A stretch of DNA of 64,000 nucleotides from an uncultured Eubacteriales bacterium (GTDB lineage Bacteria; Bacillota; Clostridia; Oscillospirales; Oscillospiraceae): NCBI GenBank assembly GCA_902475855.1, contig CABSBF010000003.1, forward strand, positions 15,339-79,338. Reading direction: 5' to 3'. The position numbers were made by a program, and so were the translations under genes. Every line of letters starts with the position of its first letter. Within the stretch, counting starts at the first letter, position 1. The notes under the pieces were generated by a model, which did no database searches, was not told the origin of the DNA, and worked only from the letters and a program-made list of their open reading frames with translations. This document shows, in pieces, positions 1 through 7,879 of the stretch.

Positions 1-386
1 AAATGCTCAATGCGGCACCCATGCAGCACCACGAGCACCGCAGCCATGATCTGCACAACGAATTTCAGGCCGGCGTGCAGGGTGATAATATCATCCAGAA
101 CGCCCAGAATCACAATGATGACCGCACCCAGAAGAATGCCGCGAACCTCACGATTGATCTCCGGGAAAGCAAAAATCAGCACACTGATCAGAAATGCGAT
201 AAAAATTGCGAGGCCGCCCATGCGCGGGATGGGGTGGTGATGCATCCTGCGGCCGTCGGTGGGGACGTCCATCGCGCCCACCTTCTGTGCAAGCAGCTTC
301 ACCAGCGGCGTCACCGCAAAGGAGAGCACCGCTGCGCTCAGAAGCGCAAGACCGACCCGCAGAATAAAACTCGGCTCCAAAATCAT
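1..386 (-). CDS. Undecaprenyl-phosphate sugar-1-phosphate transferase (WecA/TagO/MraY family), N-terminal part
   Basis: This is the first ~128 residues of a polytopic membrane enzyme; the rest lies beyond the left edge. The start is ATG at 386, behind AGAGGA, 22 bp after the trpS stop. The visible protein has an N-terminal membrane helix, the family signature DVPTDGRRMHHHPIPRMGG at about residues 40-58, two further helices, and the acidic motif GVLDDIITLHAGLKF that binds metal and substrate. Family members move a sugar-1-phosphate (often GlcNAc-1-P) from UDP onto undecaprenyl phosphate, the first membrane step of teichoic acid or other wall glycan synthesis. The PxPRxGG form fits TagO/WecA better than MraY, but the substrate cannot be settled from this fragment. 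It probably shares a transcript with trpS. Confidence 0.85.
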   Translation of the reverse strand, partial: MILEPSFILRVGLALLSAAVLSFAVTPLVKLLAQKVGAMDVPTDGRRMHHHPIPRMGGLAIFIAFLISVLIFAFPEINREVRGILLGAVIIVILGVLDDIITLHAGLKFVVQIMAAVLVVLHGCRIEH

Positions 387-408
387 TCCGTAATTCCTCT
401 TTGCTCTG

Positions 409-1425
409 TCAGCGGGCGACGAAGCCTACCTTTTTATACACCTTACGGAGTGTCTTTTCCGCAATGAACGATGCCTTCTGTGCACCGGCCTCATAGATGG
501 ACTGCAAGTAGGCTTTATCCGCCAGCAGGCGTGCAGCCTCCTCGCGGATAGGACGCAGCAGCTCTACAACGGCTTCTCCGACAGCTTTCTTGAAGTCGCC
601 GTAGCCGCGGCCCGCAAACTCCGCTTCGATCTCGGCAAAGCTCCTGCCCGTGGCGGCGGAGTAGATCGTCATCAGATTGGAGATGCCCTTTTTGTTCTCC
701 GGGTCGTAGCGCACGCAGGCATCGCAGTCGGTGATAGCGCGCTTGAACAGGCGCATGATGTCCTCCGGCTTGTCCATCAGGCAGACGCGGCCGGGATCCT
801 CGTTTTCGGACTTGGACATCTTCGCCTCGGGATTGGCAAGGCTCATGATGCGCGCGCCGACCTTGGGGATATACGGCTCCGGCAGCTTAAAGACGTCGCC
901 ATAGACACCGTTGAAGCGCTTGGCAATATTGCGCGTCAGCTCGACGTGCTGCTTCTGATCCTCACCCACAGGCACCAGATCCGCCTGATACAGCAGAATG
1001 TCCGCCGCCATCAGGGACGGATAGGTAAACAGGCCGCCGTTGATATTGTCGGCATTTTTCGCGCTTTTATCCTTAAACTGTGTCATACGGCTCAGCTCGC
1101 CAAACATGGCATAGCAGTTGAGCACCCAGCCCAGCTCCGCATGCTGGTGCACATGGCTCTGGAAAAACAGCACGTTTTTCTCCGGGTCAAGGCCGCAGGC
1201 AATGTACTGCGCAAGCTGCTCAAGAGAGCGGCGGCGCAGGTCGGCAGGGTTCTGCCGCACGGTAATGGCGTGCAGGTCGGCCATGAAATAGTAGCAGTCA
1301 AACTCGTCGGCGCGATCCTTCCAGTTGCGAATTGCGCCCAGGTAGGAACCGAGCGTCAGGTCGCCGGAGGGCTTAATGCCGGACAGCATTCTCTTTTTTG
1401 CTTGCGGAGCAGCTTCATTCATCAT
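409..1425 (-). CDS. trpS: Tryptophanyl-tRNA synthetase
   Basis: This 338-residue class I aminoacyl-tRNA synthetase charges tRNA-Trp in the cytoplasm. The N-terminus SGIKPSGDLTLGSYLGAIRNW is the TrpRS nucleotide-binding region with a TLGS variant of the HIGH motif. The loop KMSKSENEDPG near residue 205 is the classical KMSKS signature. Length is normal for a bacterial TrpRS. ATG at 1425 is chosen because AGAGG lies 8 bp before it; a second ATG follows immediately. A good sigma-A promoter sits 50-80 bp upstream. No T-box leader is visible, which is mildly notable because Firmicutes trpS genes often carry one. The sugar-1-phosphate transferase follows 22 bp downstream. Confidence 0.96.
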   Translation of the reverse strand: MMNEAAPQAKKRMLSGIKPSGDLTLGSYLGAIRNWKDRADEFDCYYFMADLHAITVRQNPADLRRRSLEQLAQYIACGLDPEKNVLFFQSHVHQHAELGWVLNCYAMFGELSRMTQFKDKSAKNADNINGGLFTYPSLMAADILLYQADLVPVGEDQKQHVELTRNIAKRFNGVYGDVFKLPEPYIPKVGARIMSLANPEAKMSKSENEDPGRVCLMDKPEDIMRLFKRAITDCDACVRYDPENKKGISNLMTIYSAATGRSFAEIEAEFAGRGYGDFKKAVGEAVVELLRPIREEAARLLADKAYLQSIYEAGAQKASFIAEKTLRKVYKKVGFVAR

Positions 1426-1476
1426 TCAAAACGCCTCTTTCGCGGATATATCCTCATTTTTTCGTAGTTTCTATTC

Positions 1477-1505
1477 ATCTTAGCACATTCCGCAGAAAGA
1501 ATCAA
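1477..1505 (-). promoter_or_regulatory. Sigma-A promoter of trpS
   Basis: Read on the minus strand, TTGATT (1505-1500) and TAAGAT (1482-1477) are separated by exactly 17 bp. This places the start of transcription about 45 bp upstream of the trpS start codon. No terminator-antiterminator or T-box element fits in the remaining leader. Confidence 0.55.
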
Positions 1506-1589
1506 TCCTATCTGTCAAAAAAACGTCTCCCGCAAATTTCCCGCATACTTCACCGCTGCCGTGGCACAATACTGCCGAGGTGACCGCTA

Positions 1590-2021
1590 ATGCAGAACGA
1601 TATTTCCATGCTCAATTCCATCCGTAAGACCACGCAGATGGGCTGCTACGGAATCCGGACCGTGCTGAGTGAAACCGAGGATCACGAGATGCGGGAAGCG
1701 CTGCGCTCCCAGCTTGCCGAATATGAGAATATTTATTCCGAGGCCGACCGTCTGCTGCGTGAGCGCGAGGGGCGGGTCAAAAGTGTCAGCCCCCTTGCGC
1801 GCTGCGGCTCGGCGATGTCGGCGAAGATGAAGGTGCGCATGAGCGACGACCCGACCTCCAAGATCGCCGAGCTGATGTTACAGGGCAACACACGCGGGAT
1901 GATCAAGAGCGTACAGAACATCCGCTCCATGGGTCTGCTCGACCCGAAGGTGTCCGGGCTTTCCAATCGCCTGCTTCAGACCGAACAGGCCAATATCGAC
2001 CAGATGAAGGGGTTTTTATGA
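1590..2021 (+). CDS. Small all-helical protein of unknown function, ferritin-like in appearance
   Basis: This 143-residue soluble protein has no signal peptide or membrane segment. The start ATG at 1590 follows GAGGTGA. The sequence is almost entirely amphipathic helix: an N-terminal segment beginning MLNSIRKTTQMGCYGI, a charged helix rich in Glu and Arg at about residues 30-60, and two later helices ending in LLQTEQANIDQMKGFL. The heptad-like spacing resembles the four-helix DUF2383/ferritin-like families, but I see no clear di-iron ExxH motif. It is followed by a hairpin and then by the cortex-lytic enzyme genes on the same strand, which hints at a spore-related role. That role is an inference from position only. 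Confidence 0.6.
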   Translation: MQNDISMLNSIRKTTQMGCYGIRTVLSETEDHEMREALRSQLAEYENIYSEADRLLREREGRVKSVSPLARCGSAMSAKMKVRMSDDPTSKIAELMLQGNTRGMIKSVQNIRSMGLLDPKVSGLSNRLLQTEQANIDQMKGFL

Positions 2022-2027
2022 TATCGG

Positions 2028-2053
2028 CAGCGGGCAGTTTTTGATGCCCGCTG
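2028..2053 (+). terminator. GC-rich hairpin after the helical protein gene
   Basis: GCAGCGGGCA at 2028-2037 pairs perfectly with TGCCCGCTGC at 2044-2053 around a 6-nt loop. It starts 7 bp after the stop codon. There is no T-run, so it may be an attenuator or an RNA-stabilising stem rather than a strong terminator. Confidence 0.4.
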
Positions 2054-2056
2054 CGC

Positions 2057-2084
2057 ACACTTCCCCGTCCGGCGGCATATACTA
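2057..2084 (+). promoter_or_regulatory. Possible sigma-K-type promoter of the split sleC operon
   Basis: CATATACTA at 2076-2084 fits the sigma-K -10 consensus CATANNNTA, and an AC dinucleotide lies 17 bp upstream at 2057-2058. A late mother-cell promoter would suit a cortex-lytic enzyme. The motif is short and can occur by chance, so this is tentative. Confidence 0.3.
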
Positions 2085-2116
2085 TCGGCAGAACTGTTTT
2101 GGAGGTGCAGCAGGCA

Positions 2117-2497
2117 ATGAACGGTTTTCTCAGCATACACAGTTTTACCTCCGCGGCGCGGCTGCCGGTCGCCGGAGTGACTTTCACCGTAACGCAGCGG
2201 CGGCCGGAGGGAACGGAACTGCTGGCAGTACGCATCGCTGACGACAGCGGCCGCATCGAGCCGCTTTCCTTTCCGGCACCCGACGCTGCGGAAAGCCAGT
2301 CACCCGGCGCGGGCGTTCCCTTTGCGCTCGTGGACATCACCGCCGATCATCCGGAATTTGAGCGCATCATTGTCGAGGGCGTGCAGATTTTCCCCGGCGT
2401 CACGACTGATCAGGACTTCGCCCTGATTCCGCTTGCGGAGCAACCGGAGGTCTTCAATATGACGGAGATTTTCCGCATCACGCCGCAGAATCTGTAG
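2117..2497 (+). CDS. SleC N-terminal prodomain encoded as a separate protein
   Basis: This 126-residue protein starts at ATG 2117, 10 bp after GGAGGT; the upstream in-frame ATG at 2099 lacks a ribosome site. It begins NGFLSIHSFTSAARLPVAG, then a beta-sandwich segment with FALVDITADHPEFE, EGVQIFPGV and a C-terminal DQDFALIPL. This is the order seen in the pre-pro region of clostridial SleC (GFL...V, YSVYDLTVEADGYE, EGVQILP, RLYPL). In SleC the prodomain is joined to the catalytic domain and is cut off by Csp proteases at germination. Here the polypeptide ends with a stop and the catalytic protein starts 8 bp later. The likely role is a chaperone or inhibitor acting in trans on the next gene product. 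The match is from memory of the family. Confidence 0.72.
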   Translation: MNGFLSIHSFTSAARLPVAGVTFTVTQRRPEGTELLAVRIADDSGRIEPLSFPAPDAAESQSPGAGVPFALVDITADHPEFERIIVEGVQIFPGVTTDQDFALIPLAEQPEVFNMTEIFRITPQNL

Positions 2498-2505
2498 GTG
2501 GCGTT

Positions 2506-3759
2506 ATGGTGACGGTTCTTCCCTACGTTCCCGAAACCATCACGGTGCATCTCGGCGCGCCGGACGCCTATGCCGCGAACGTCACGGTCTCCTTCCCGGA
2601 TTACATCAAAAACGTCGCCTCCAGCGAGATCTATCCCACATGGGAGGAAAGCGCCCTCATCGCAAACATACTGGCGATCATCTCCTTCGCGCTCAACCGC
2701 GTCTACACGGAGTTCTACCGCAGCCGCGGCTACGACTTTGACATCACCGCATCCACAGCCATCGACCAGAAATTTATCAACGGGAGAAATTACTTTGCCT
2801 CTGTGGAGCGCATCGTTGACGAGATCTTCAACGACTATCTGCGGCAGCAGGGCTTTGTGGAGCCGCTTGCTGCAAAGTTCTGCAACGGCACGACCGTCAC
2901 CTGCGCAGGGCTGAGTCAGTGGGGCTCTCAGGCACTCGCGCAGCAGGGGGCAAATTCCGTGGAAATCCTGCGCAATTACTACGGCAACAGCGTTGAGATT
3001 GTCCGAGACGCGCCCATCCGCGGCTACAGCCCCTCCTATCCGGGCGAGGCTCTGCGCGAGGGCAGCCGCGGGCCGAACGTCGTGCAGGCGCAGGTCATTC
3101 TGAATCGTGTCTCTCAGAATTATCCCGCCATTCCGAAGATCAATCCCATTGACGGCATTTTCGGAAAGCAGACAGAAAACGCCGTCCGCGCCTTCCAGCG
3201 CATTTTCAGTCTCAGCGCCGACGGGATCATCGGCAAGGCGACCTGGTATCAGCTCGTGCGTCTGTATGTCGGTGTAAATAATCTGGCAGAGCTGGAATCA
3301 CAGGGTCAGACCTTTTACGCCGTAAACTGGCAGTACCGCGAACCCTTGCAGGAAGGCTCGCGCGGGGAGAGCGTTCGGGCACTGCAATATATGCTCAGCG
3401 TCGTTGCAGAGTTTATCAGCAGCGTTCCCGCCCCTGCGATCGACGGCATCTTCGGAGCCGACACGCGCACCGCAGTTGCAGCCTTTCAGCGCTTTGCCGG
3501 GCTTTCTCCGGACGGGATTGTCAATGAAGCCACCTGGGATGCACTCTACGACCAGACCGCCGGAATCGAACGAAGCACATTCTTTGAAACCAGCCGCTTC
3601 CGCGCGCCGCAGGAGGATGAGGACGAAGCCGCTCCGGCCGGTCTGATTTTGGACAGTGGGCAGAAGCTCACCACTGCCGACACTGCCTTCCTGACACAGT
3701 TCCCCGGCCAGGTGCTGCGGTACGGCGATTCCGACTTCGACAGGAGGGATATGCTATGA
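2506..3759 (+). CDS. sleC: SleC-type spore cortex-lytic enzyme, catalytic part with two peptidoglycan-binding domains
   Basis: This 417-residue protein is the catalytic part of a clostridial cortex-lytic transglycosylase. Residues ~1-165 form the SpoIID/SleC-like domain: FPDYIKNVASSEIYPTWEES, then ANILAIISFALNRVYTEFY, TASTAIDQKFINGRN, and LSQWGSQALAQQGANSVEIL, all matching the SleC order. The glutamate of SSEIYPTWEE is the candidate catalytic acid, as in SpoIID. Two PG_binding_1 domains follow at about 180-255 and 285-350, each with IDGIFG...AVxAFQR and GxxxxATWxxL. Known SleC proteins have one such domain. It hydrolyses spore cortex during germination. No signal peptide is visible. The C-terminal ~70 residues are acidic and of unknown role. 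It overlaps the next gene by 4 bp. Confidence 0.82.
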   Translation: MVTVLPYVPETITVHLGAPDAYAANVTVSFPDYIKNVASSEIYPTWEESALIANILAIISFALNRVYTEFYRSRGYDFDITASTAIDQKFINGRNYFASVERIVDEIFNDYLRQQGFVEPLAAKFCNGTTVTCAGLSQWGSQALAQQGANSVEILRNYYGNSVEIVRDAPIRGYSPSYPGEALREGSRGPNVVQAQVILNRVSQNYPAIPKINPIDGIFGKQTENAVRAFQRIFSLSADGIIGKATWYQLVRLYVGVNNLAELESQGQTFYAVNWQYREPLQEGSRGESVRALQYMLSVVAEFISSVPAPAIDGIFGADTRTAVAAFQRFAGLSPDGIVNEATWDALYDQTAGIERSTFFETSRFRAPQEDEDEAAPAGLILDSGQKLTTADTAFLTQFPGQVLRYGDSDFDRRDML

Positions 3760-4322
3760 TTCCGGTCGTTCCTCTGCGCGCCAGCCCGGTACAATCGCTT
3801 CAGATCATGCTGCGCCGCGTCCTGTCCGGTACGCCCTTCCGCACCGCGCTCATTCCGGACGGAATCTATGGTGAAGAAACGCGACGAGCGGTATCGGAAT
3901 TTCAGCGCCGGGCCGGACTGCCCGTTACGGGCACAGTTGACCTTTCCACATGGAACGCACTTGCAGCAGCCTACCGCAACGCCCTCGTTACCGGCGGAAA
4001 AGCAGAACCGCTGCAAATCATCCTGCAACCTGAGCAGGTGATCCGCAGCGGGGAAGAAAACATTCATCTGTATATCATTCAGGCGCTTCTGATTGCGCTC
4101 GACCGGTTCTATCTCGGGCTTCCTCCCGTCGCCATGACCGGAAAGCACGACGCGGCGACGGCGCAGGCCGTTGTCTGGCTGCAAAAGCGCGCAGGTCTGC
4201 CGGCTGACGGCCATGTTGATAAGCACACCTGGCGCCATCTCGTGCATCTTTACCGCCTGATCTGCGGCGACGGCACAGGGCAGTTTCCCTGCCGTCTCAC
4301 ACATCGGCATCTAGAGATATAG
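3756..4322 (+). CDS. Protein of two peptidoglycan-binding (PG_binding_1) domains
   Basis: This 188-residue protein has a PG_binding_1 domain at about residues 10-75 (IPDGIYGEETRRAVSEFQRRAGLPVTG, then LSTWNAL) and a second, more divergent one at about 100-170 (MTGKHDAATAQAVVWLQKR, then HTWRHL). There is no catalytic domain, signal peptide or membrane helix. The start ATG overlaps the stop of the SleC-like gene by 4 bp, so the two are translationally coupled. It may help dock SleC to cortex peptidoglycan or extend its binding array; that is inference. Its last 12 bp overlap the end of the convergent UbiA-family gene. Confidence 0.8.
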   Translation: MIPVVPLRASPVQSLQIMLRRVLSGTPFRTALIPDGIYGEETRRAVSEFQRRAGLPVTGTVDLSTWNALAAAYRNALVTGGKAEPLQIILQPEQVIRSGEENIHLYIIQALLIALDRFYLGLPPVAMTGKHDAATAQAVVWLQKRAGLPADGHVDKHTWRHLVHLYRLICGDGTGQFPCRLTHRHLEI

Positions 4323-5153
4323 CAGCGCCAGCACCAGCGCCGCAAAGACTGCCGCCATGCAGAGAAGTATCCTGTCATGCAGCAGCACCTCCACGGGGTC
4401 GCCGCCGTTCGTGTCGGCTGCACGGCTGTATCTCAGGCAGATACACACCGCCGCGGGCACCGTCCAGAGCATCCGTTCTCCGGCCATCCCGGCGCCGGCG
4501 CTCCAGAGAGAATAAAACACCAGCGCCAGCGTCATGCAAAGCTGCATTGCCCGGTCGAGAAAGGCGGCGGAATAGAATTCCAACACACGGCGCGAGGCAC
4601 CCCCTTGCTCCAGCTCCCCCCGGCGTTTTCCAAAGCCAAGATAAAAGGAGAAAAACAGAACGGTCAGGTAGAGCCAGCTTGAAACCGGCACACCGATGAC
4701 CGCCGCGCCAAACTGCACGCGCAGAAGAAAGCCGCAGGCAAGAAGCGCAACGTCCAATATTGGAACATTCTTCAGTTCCAGACTGTAAGCAAGATTCAGC
4801 AGAAAGTACGCACCGAGGCACAGCCATGCGTCTGCCGGAAAGCACACCCATACGCCAAACGCCGCCGCAAGCGCCAGAAGCGCCGCTGCGATCAACCCCG
4901 CCTCGGCAGGCCGTACCGCGCCGCTTGCCAGCGGGCGGGTACACTTGCACGGATGGCGGCGGTCGGCCTCACGGTCGCAGAGATCGTTCAGAATATAGAT
5001 CACGGAAGCCACCATACAGAAGCATATGAAGGCTGACACCGCGTGCCGCACGGACGCACCGTCAGAAAGACGCCCGCTGAAGATCAGCGGCAGCAGCACC
5101 AGGATATTTTTCAGGCAATGCGCCGGCCGCAGCAGCCGCAGGCGTTGTTTCAT
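4311..5153 (-). CDS. UbiA-family prenyltransferase resembling decaprenyl-phosphate phosphoribosyltransferase
   Basis: This 280-residue polytopic membrane enzyme starts at ATG 5153, preceded by GGGGTG; the ORF extends 12 codons further without a ribosome site. It opens with RLLRPAHCLKNILVLLPLIF, the form typical of DPPR synthase rather than quinone-type UbiA. The first Asp-rich motif is NDLCDREADRRHP at about residues 67-79, followed by KCTRPLASGAV. The second region reads DVALLACGFLLRVQFGA and is followed by GFGKRRGEL, another DPPR-synthase feature. Known homologues transfer phosphoribose from PRPP to a polyprenyl phosphate, making a pentose donor for wall glycans. It is the last gene of a three-gene membrane operon. 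The exact acceptor and donor are unknown. Confidence 0.8.
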   Translation of the reverse strand: MKQRLRLLRPAHCLKNILVLLPLIFSGRLSDGASVRHAVSAFICFCMVASVIYILNDLCDREADRRHPCKCTRPLASGAVRPAEAGLIAAALLALAAAFGVWVCFPADAWLCLGAYFLLNLAYSLELKNVPILDVALLACGFLLRVQFGAAVIGVPVSSWLYLTVLFFSFYLGFGKRRGELEQGGASRRVLEFYSAAFLDRAMQLCMTLALVFYSLWSAGAGMAGERMLWTVPAAVCICLRYSRAADTNGGDPVEVLLHDRILLCMAAVFAALVLALLYL

Positions 5154-5157
5154 GGCT

Positions 5158-6366
5158 TCACCCCCTGAGAAAACGAAGTATGCTCCCATAACCCGGCAGA
5201 TTCAATACAAGCAGGCACGCGCCGTAGACGCACAAAAGCGGCACGGCGGTTTTTCTTCTCCGGGCGCTGCCGCAGAGCAGGAGTCCGACGATCAGAAGCT
5301 GCGCCGGATAGTGGTGCAGCGAATAGAGAAACGCCTCCTTGAGGCCGTATTGCAGCAGTCCGTGCAGCAGAAGGTTCAGTGCCAGCACTGCAAGCGGCGC
5401 ACAGAGGCGACGGTCGCGCCGCGCCGTGACCGTCGCCCATACAAGCAGCGCAAAAAAGCCGCTTGCCGCAGCCGTAACCGGCCAGGACGCGGACGGCACA
5501 AAGGAAAGCGCATCTCCTGCGAAGTCGCCGAAAGGTGACTGCATCTGCAACGAGATGACAAAGCCTGTCGAGCCGAAAAAGGCATAAAACACACGGCGCA
5601 GTGCCGGAAGAAAACCGAAATGGTCACCATAATTCCGAACACTGTTCAGCCCGCCGGAAATCAGATTTCGGAAGAACACCGTCCGCACCGGAGAGGCCGC
5701 AATCAGCACAAAAAAAGCCGCTGTCCCGCCTGCCAGCGTCAGCAGGCGTTTTTTCCATGTGCCGCCGGAAAACAGCACGATCGCCGCCCAGAGAACGCCG
5801 TTCGTCACGGTCACTCCCGCGGCCAGCGTTCCAAGCAGTGCCGTCACAGGTGCGTTTCCGCGCCGTGCGAAATAGAAGCTCAGCACGAGCAGCAGCGCAG
5901 AAAGCGCGTAGCTCTCCCCCACAAAGCAAAAAAACAGCACGCTGAACGAGGCCGCATAAATCCCGCACAGCAGCAGTGCGCAGCCGGTTTTCATGCGGTA
6001 CTGCGTTTCAAAAATGCGGTCAAGAGCGTAAATTGTCCCAATCGTCATCAGGCACTGTCCTGCGACGATCAGGATATAATGCGTCTGCAAGCTGACCGCG
6101 CCGAGGAGTCCCTGCTCGGCCAGCGTCATAAGCCAGCCCAGCACGATCAGCAGCGGATGTTTGATGATGCGCAGGGAGGTGTCCATTTCCGCCGAGAAAA
6201 ACTTGTTTACATAATACACATCATCCGCCGAAAACAGGCGGTCGTTGTGCGCGTTTTCGATTTGGTACAACCCGCTGCGGACAAGCAGGACAAACACCGC
6301 CGCGTAAATCAGGCTCACAATCGCGAAGAAAACGCAGCGGCAAATAAACTGCCGGCGGCTCCTCAT
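5158..6366 (-). CDS. Polytopic membrane protein, glycosyltransferase-like (GT39/GT-C style)
   Basis: This ~402-residue protein has about ten predicted membrane helices. ATG 6366 forms an ATGA overlap with the upstream gene and is preceded by GGAGTGGGAG; a GTG three codons upstream is less likely. The first extracytoplasmic loop contains NAHNDRLFSADDVYYVNKFFS, whose acidic residues sit where GT-C glycosyltransferases carry their catalytic Asp. The remainder is hydrophobic, with short basic loops. The neighbours (a DUF6056 membrane protein and a UbiA/DPPR-type prenyltransferase) suggest it uses a lipid-linked sugar to decorate an envelope polymer. I cannot place it in a named family with confidence. 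Confidence 0.62.
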   Translation of the reverse strand: MRSRRQFICRCVFFAIVSLIYAAVFVLLVRSGLYQIENAHNDRLFSADDVYYVNKFFSAEMDTSLRIIKHPLLIVLGWLMTLAEQGLLGAVSLQTHYILIVAGQCLMTIGTIYALDRIFETQYRMKTGCALLLCGIYAASFSVLFFCFVGESYALSALLLVLSFYFARRGNAPVTALLGTLAAGVTVTNGVLWAAIVLFSGGTWKKRLLTLAGGTAAFFVLIAASPVRTVFFRNLISGGLNSVRNYGDHFGFLPALRRVFYAFFGSTGFVISLQMQSPFGDFAGDALSFVPSASWPVTAAASGFFALLVWATVTARRDRRLCAPLAVLALNLLLHGLLQYGLKEAFLYSLHHYPAQLLIVGLLLCGSARRRKTAVPLLCVYGACLLVLNLPGYGSILRFLRG

Positions 6367-7790
6367 GGCTCCCACTCCTCTGCCGGAATAAAAAGAAACT
6401 CAATATCGCCCGGCGCTTCATAAAAATAGCGGCGGCAGAGCTTCTGCGTGTCCGCATCCCAGAGATACTCCGCGTGCGGGAATTGCGGCAGGACGATCTG
6501 CGTTCTTTTTTCGTCCATCGCAGCGGCAACCGCTGCCTCGCGCACCAGCTCCGCCGTATGGATGGGCAAAAACAGATACAGACAGCCCGCAAAGACCCCA
6601 AGTGCAGCCGTCCCCGCCGCAACTCTCTGCCAGACGGCACTGCCGCGCAGTCCCAACGTCTGCAAAAGCTGCATGCCGGTCAGCAGCAGAAAAACATAGC
6701 TCAAAAACAGGCAGCGCGGACCGATGGGCGTAACGATGACCAGCGGCGCGGCCGCCGCCAGTGCGCTGCACAGGAAAAAGCCTCCCCGTCTCCGCTGTGC
6801 ACCGTCCAAACGGCGCAGGACAGTGAATCCCAGCGACGCAAACCATACTGCCGCTGCAGCGCCCTGCCCCGGCAGCTTCGCCGCAAACCATACGACAGGG
6901 ATCGCCAAGCCGGCCCCCGGAAGAATGTCTGCCTTTTTCTGCGTCCGCAGCAGCAGTGCAAGCGCAGATGCTGTCAGACCGGTATAGACAACCGGACAGT
7001 CTGAGAGGAGCAAGCGCAGAATCTCCGGCAGGTTTTCCCGCGCCGTCGCGCACAGGCCGGAGAGCCCTCCCGCCATCTGGTAAGCCGACCCAACCTGTGT
7101 GACCATCCGATAGCTGGGCGAGGAAAAAAGCAGTGCCGCGCCCAACACGGCTCCCGTCAAAAAGCTCAGCAGCCCCGGTGACCAGCGTTTTTGTACTTTT
7201 CGGCACCAAAGCAGCAAAATAATTCCGGCACAAACGGAATAGACCGTATCATTTTCCACAAAAAGCTGTGCAGAAAACGCCATCACTCCAAGCGCGGCAC
7301 AGCGCCCCGGTGATTCCCGCCTTTTCTCAAGGCCGTAAAACAGCAGCCACAGTGCAGCCAGCAGCAGCACGGCCGGCGGAACATAGTTGAAAAAACCCGC
7401 AGCCCACGGATAGATCTGCCGGAACATCTCACGCGGCAGAGCAAAGCAGCCAGCAGCCAGCAGCAGAAATCCAGCCTTTGAGCGCACGCCCGCCGCCTTC
7501 GCCGCAAAGATCATCAGACACAGCGCGATCCCTGTCCGCAGAATTTCACGCAGCACGGGACGGCTGCCGGAAAGATAGGCCAGAAGATTGCCTAAAATCC
7601 GTGGGTTTGTCGTTTTCCAGCGAAATACAATTTCCCGGAACAAATCGCCCGCCGTATGGATGGTTCGCCCCAGGCCCTCGCGATACCAGTCGTCGCCCGT
7701 CAGGGGAAACAGCCAAAACAGCACCGCAAGCGCCGCCGTCATTGCCGCCAGTAGCAGTCCCCAATGCAGTTTTTCCCGCCGCTGCTGCAT
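6363..7790 (-). CDS. DUF6056-type multi-spanning membrane protein
   Basis: This 475-residue protein has about eleven membrane helices. ATG 7790 lies after AGGGGG in a short leader. The first outer loop carries FPLTGDDWYREGLGR followed by RWKTTNPRILGNLLAYLSG, a pattern I recognise from DUF6056 proteins (GDDW, then xGR or GN motifs). This family looks like a branch of GT-C glycosyltransferases that use polyprenyl-linked donors at the outer membrane face. It is the first gene of a minus-strand operon with the GT-like and UbiA-like genes, joined by an ATGA overlap. A strong promoter lies 30-60 bp upstream. The family call is from memory of the signature. Confidence 0.65.
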   Translation of the reverse strand: MQQRREKLHWGLLLAAMTAALAVLFWLFPLTGDDWYREGLGRTIHTAGDLFREIVFRWKTTNPRILGNLLAYLSGSRPVLREILRTGIALCLMIFAAKAAGVRSKAGFLLLAAGCFALPREMFRQIYPWAAGFFNYVPPAVLLLAALWLLFYGLEKRRESPGRCAALGVMAFSAQLFVENDTVYSVCAGIILLLWCRKVQKRWSPGLLSFLTGAVLGAALLFSSPSYRMVTQVGSAYQMAGGLSGLCATARENLPEILRLLLSDCPVVYTGLTASALALLLRTQKKADILPGAGLAIPVVWFAAKLPGQGAAAAVWFASLGFTVLRRLDGAQRRRGGFFLCSALAAAAPLVIVTPIGPRCLFLSYVFLLLTGMQLLQTLGLRGSAVWQRVAAGTAALGVFAGCLYLFLPIHTAELVREAAVAAAMDEKRTQIVLPQFPHAEYLWDADTQKLCRRYFYEAPGDIEFLFIPAEEWEP

Positions 7791-7821
7791 TCTGTTTTCC
7801 CCCTACTTATATAGTATTAGC

Positions 7822-7850
7822 ATTATACCAATCAGGAGAATAAAAAACAA
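7822..7850 (-). promoter_or_regulatory. Sigma-A promoter of the envelope-glycan operon
   Basis: On the minus strand TTGTTT (7850-7845) and TATAAT (7827-7822) are 17 bp apart, with an extended TGG before the -10. The -35 lies in the T-run of the yibE-like gene terminator, so the two elements are interleaved. Confidence 0.65.
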
Positions 7851-7874
7851 GAGCCGGGGTTCGGCCCTTGTTTT
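7845..7874 (-). terminator. Terminator of the YibE/F gene
   Basis: AAACAAG arms flank a GC-rich core (GCC with GGC) just downstream of the YibE/F stop at 7880. Read on the minus strand the stem runs directly into TTTTTTATT, a standard intrinsic terminator. Confidence 0.65.
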
Positions 7875-7879
7875 GTAGT

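Noticed and set aside
1426..1589. T-box leader for trpS
   Set aside because: The space between promoter and start codon is too short, and no T-box sequence or terminator stem is visible.
3546..4310. A 254-codon minus-strand frame
   Set aside because: It is antisense to the peptidoglycan-binding protein and the end of the SleC-like gene, both of which have clear domains.
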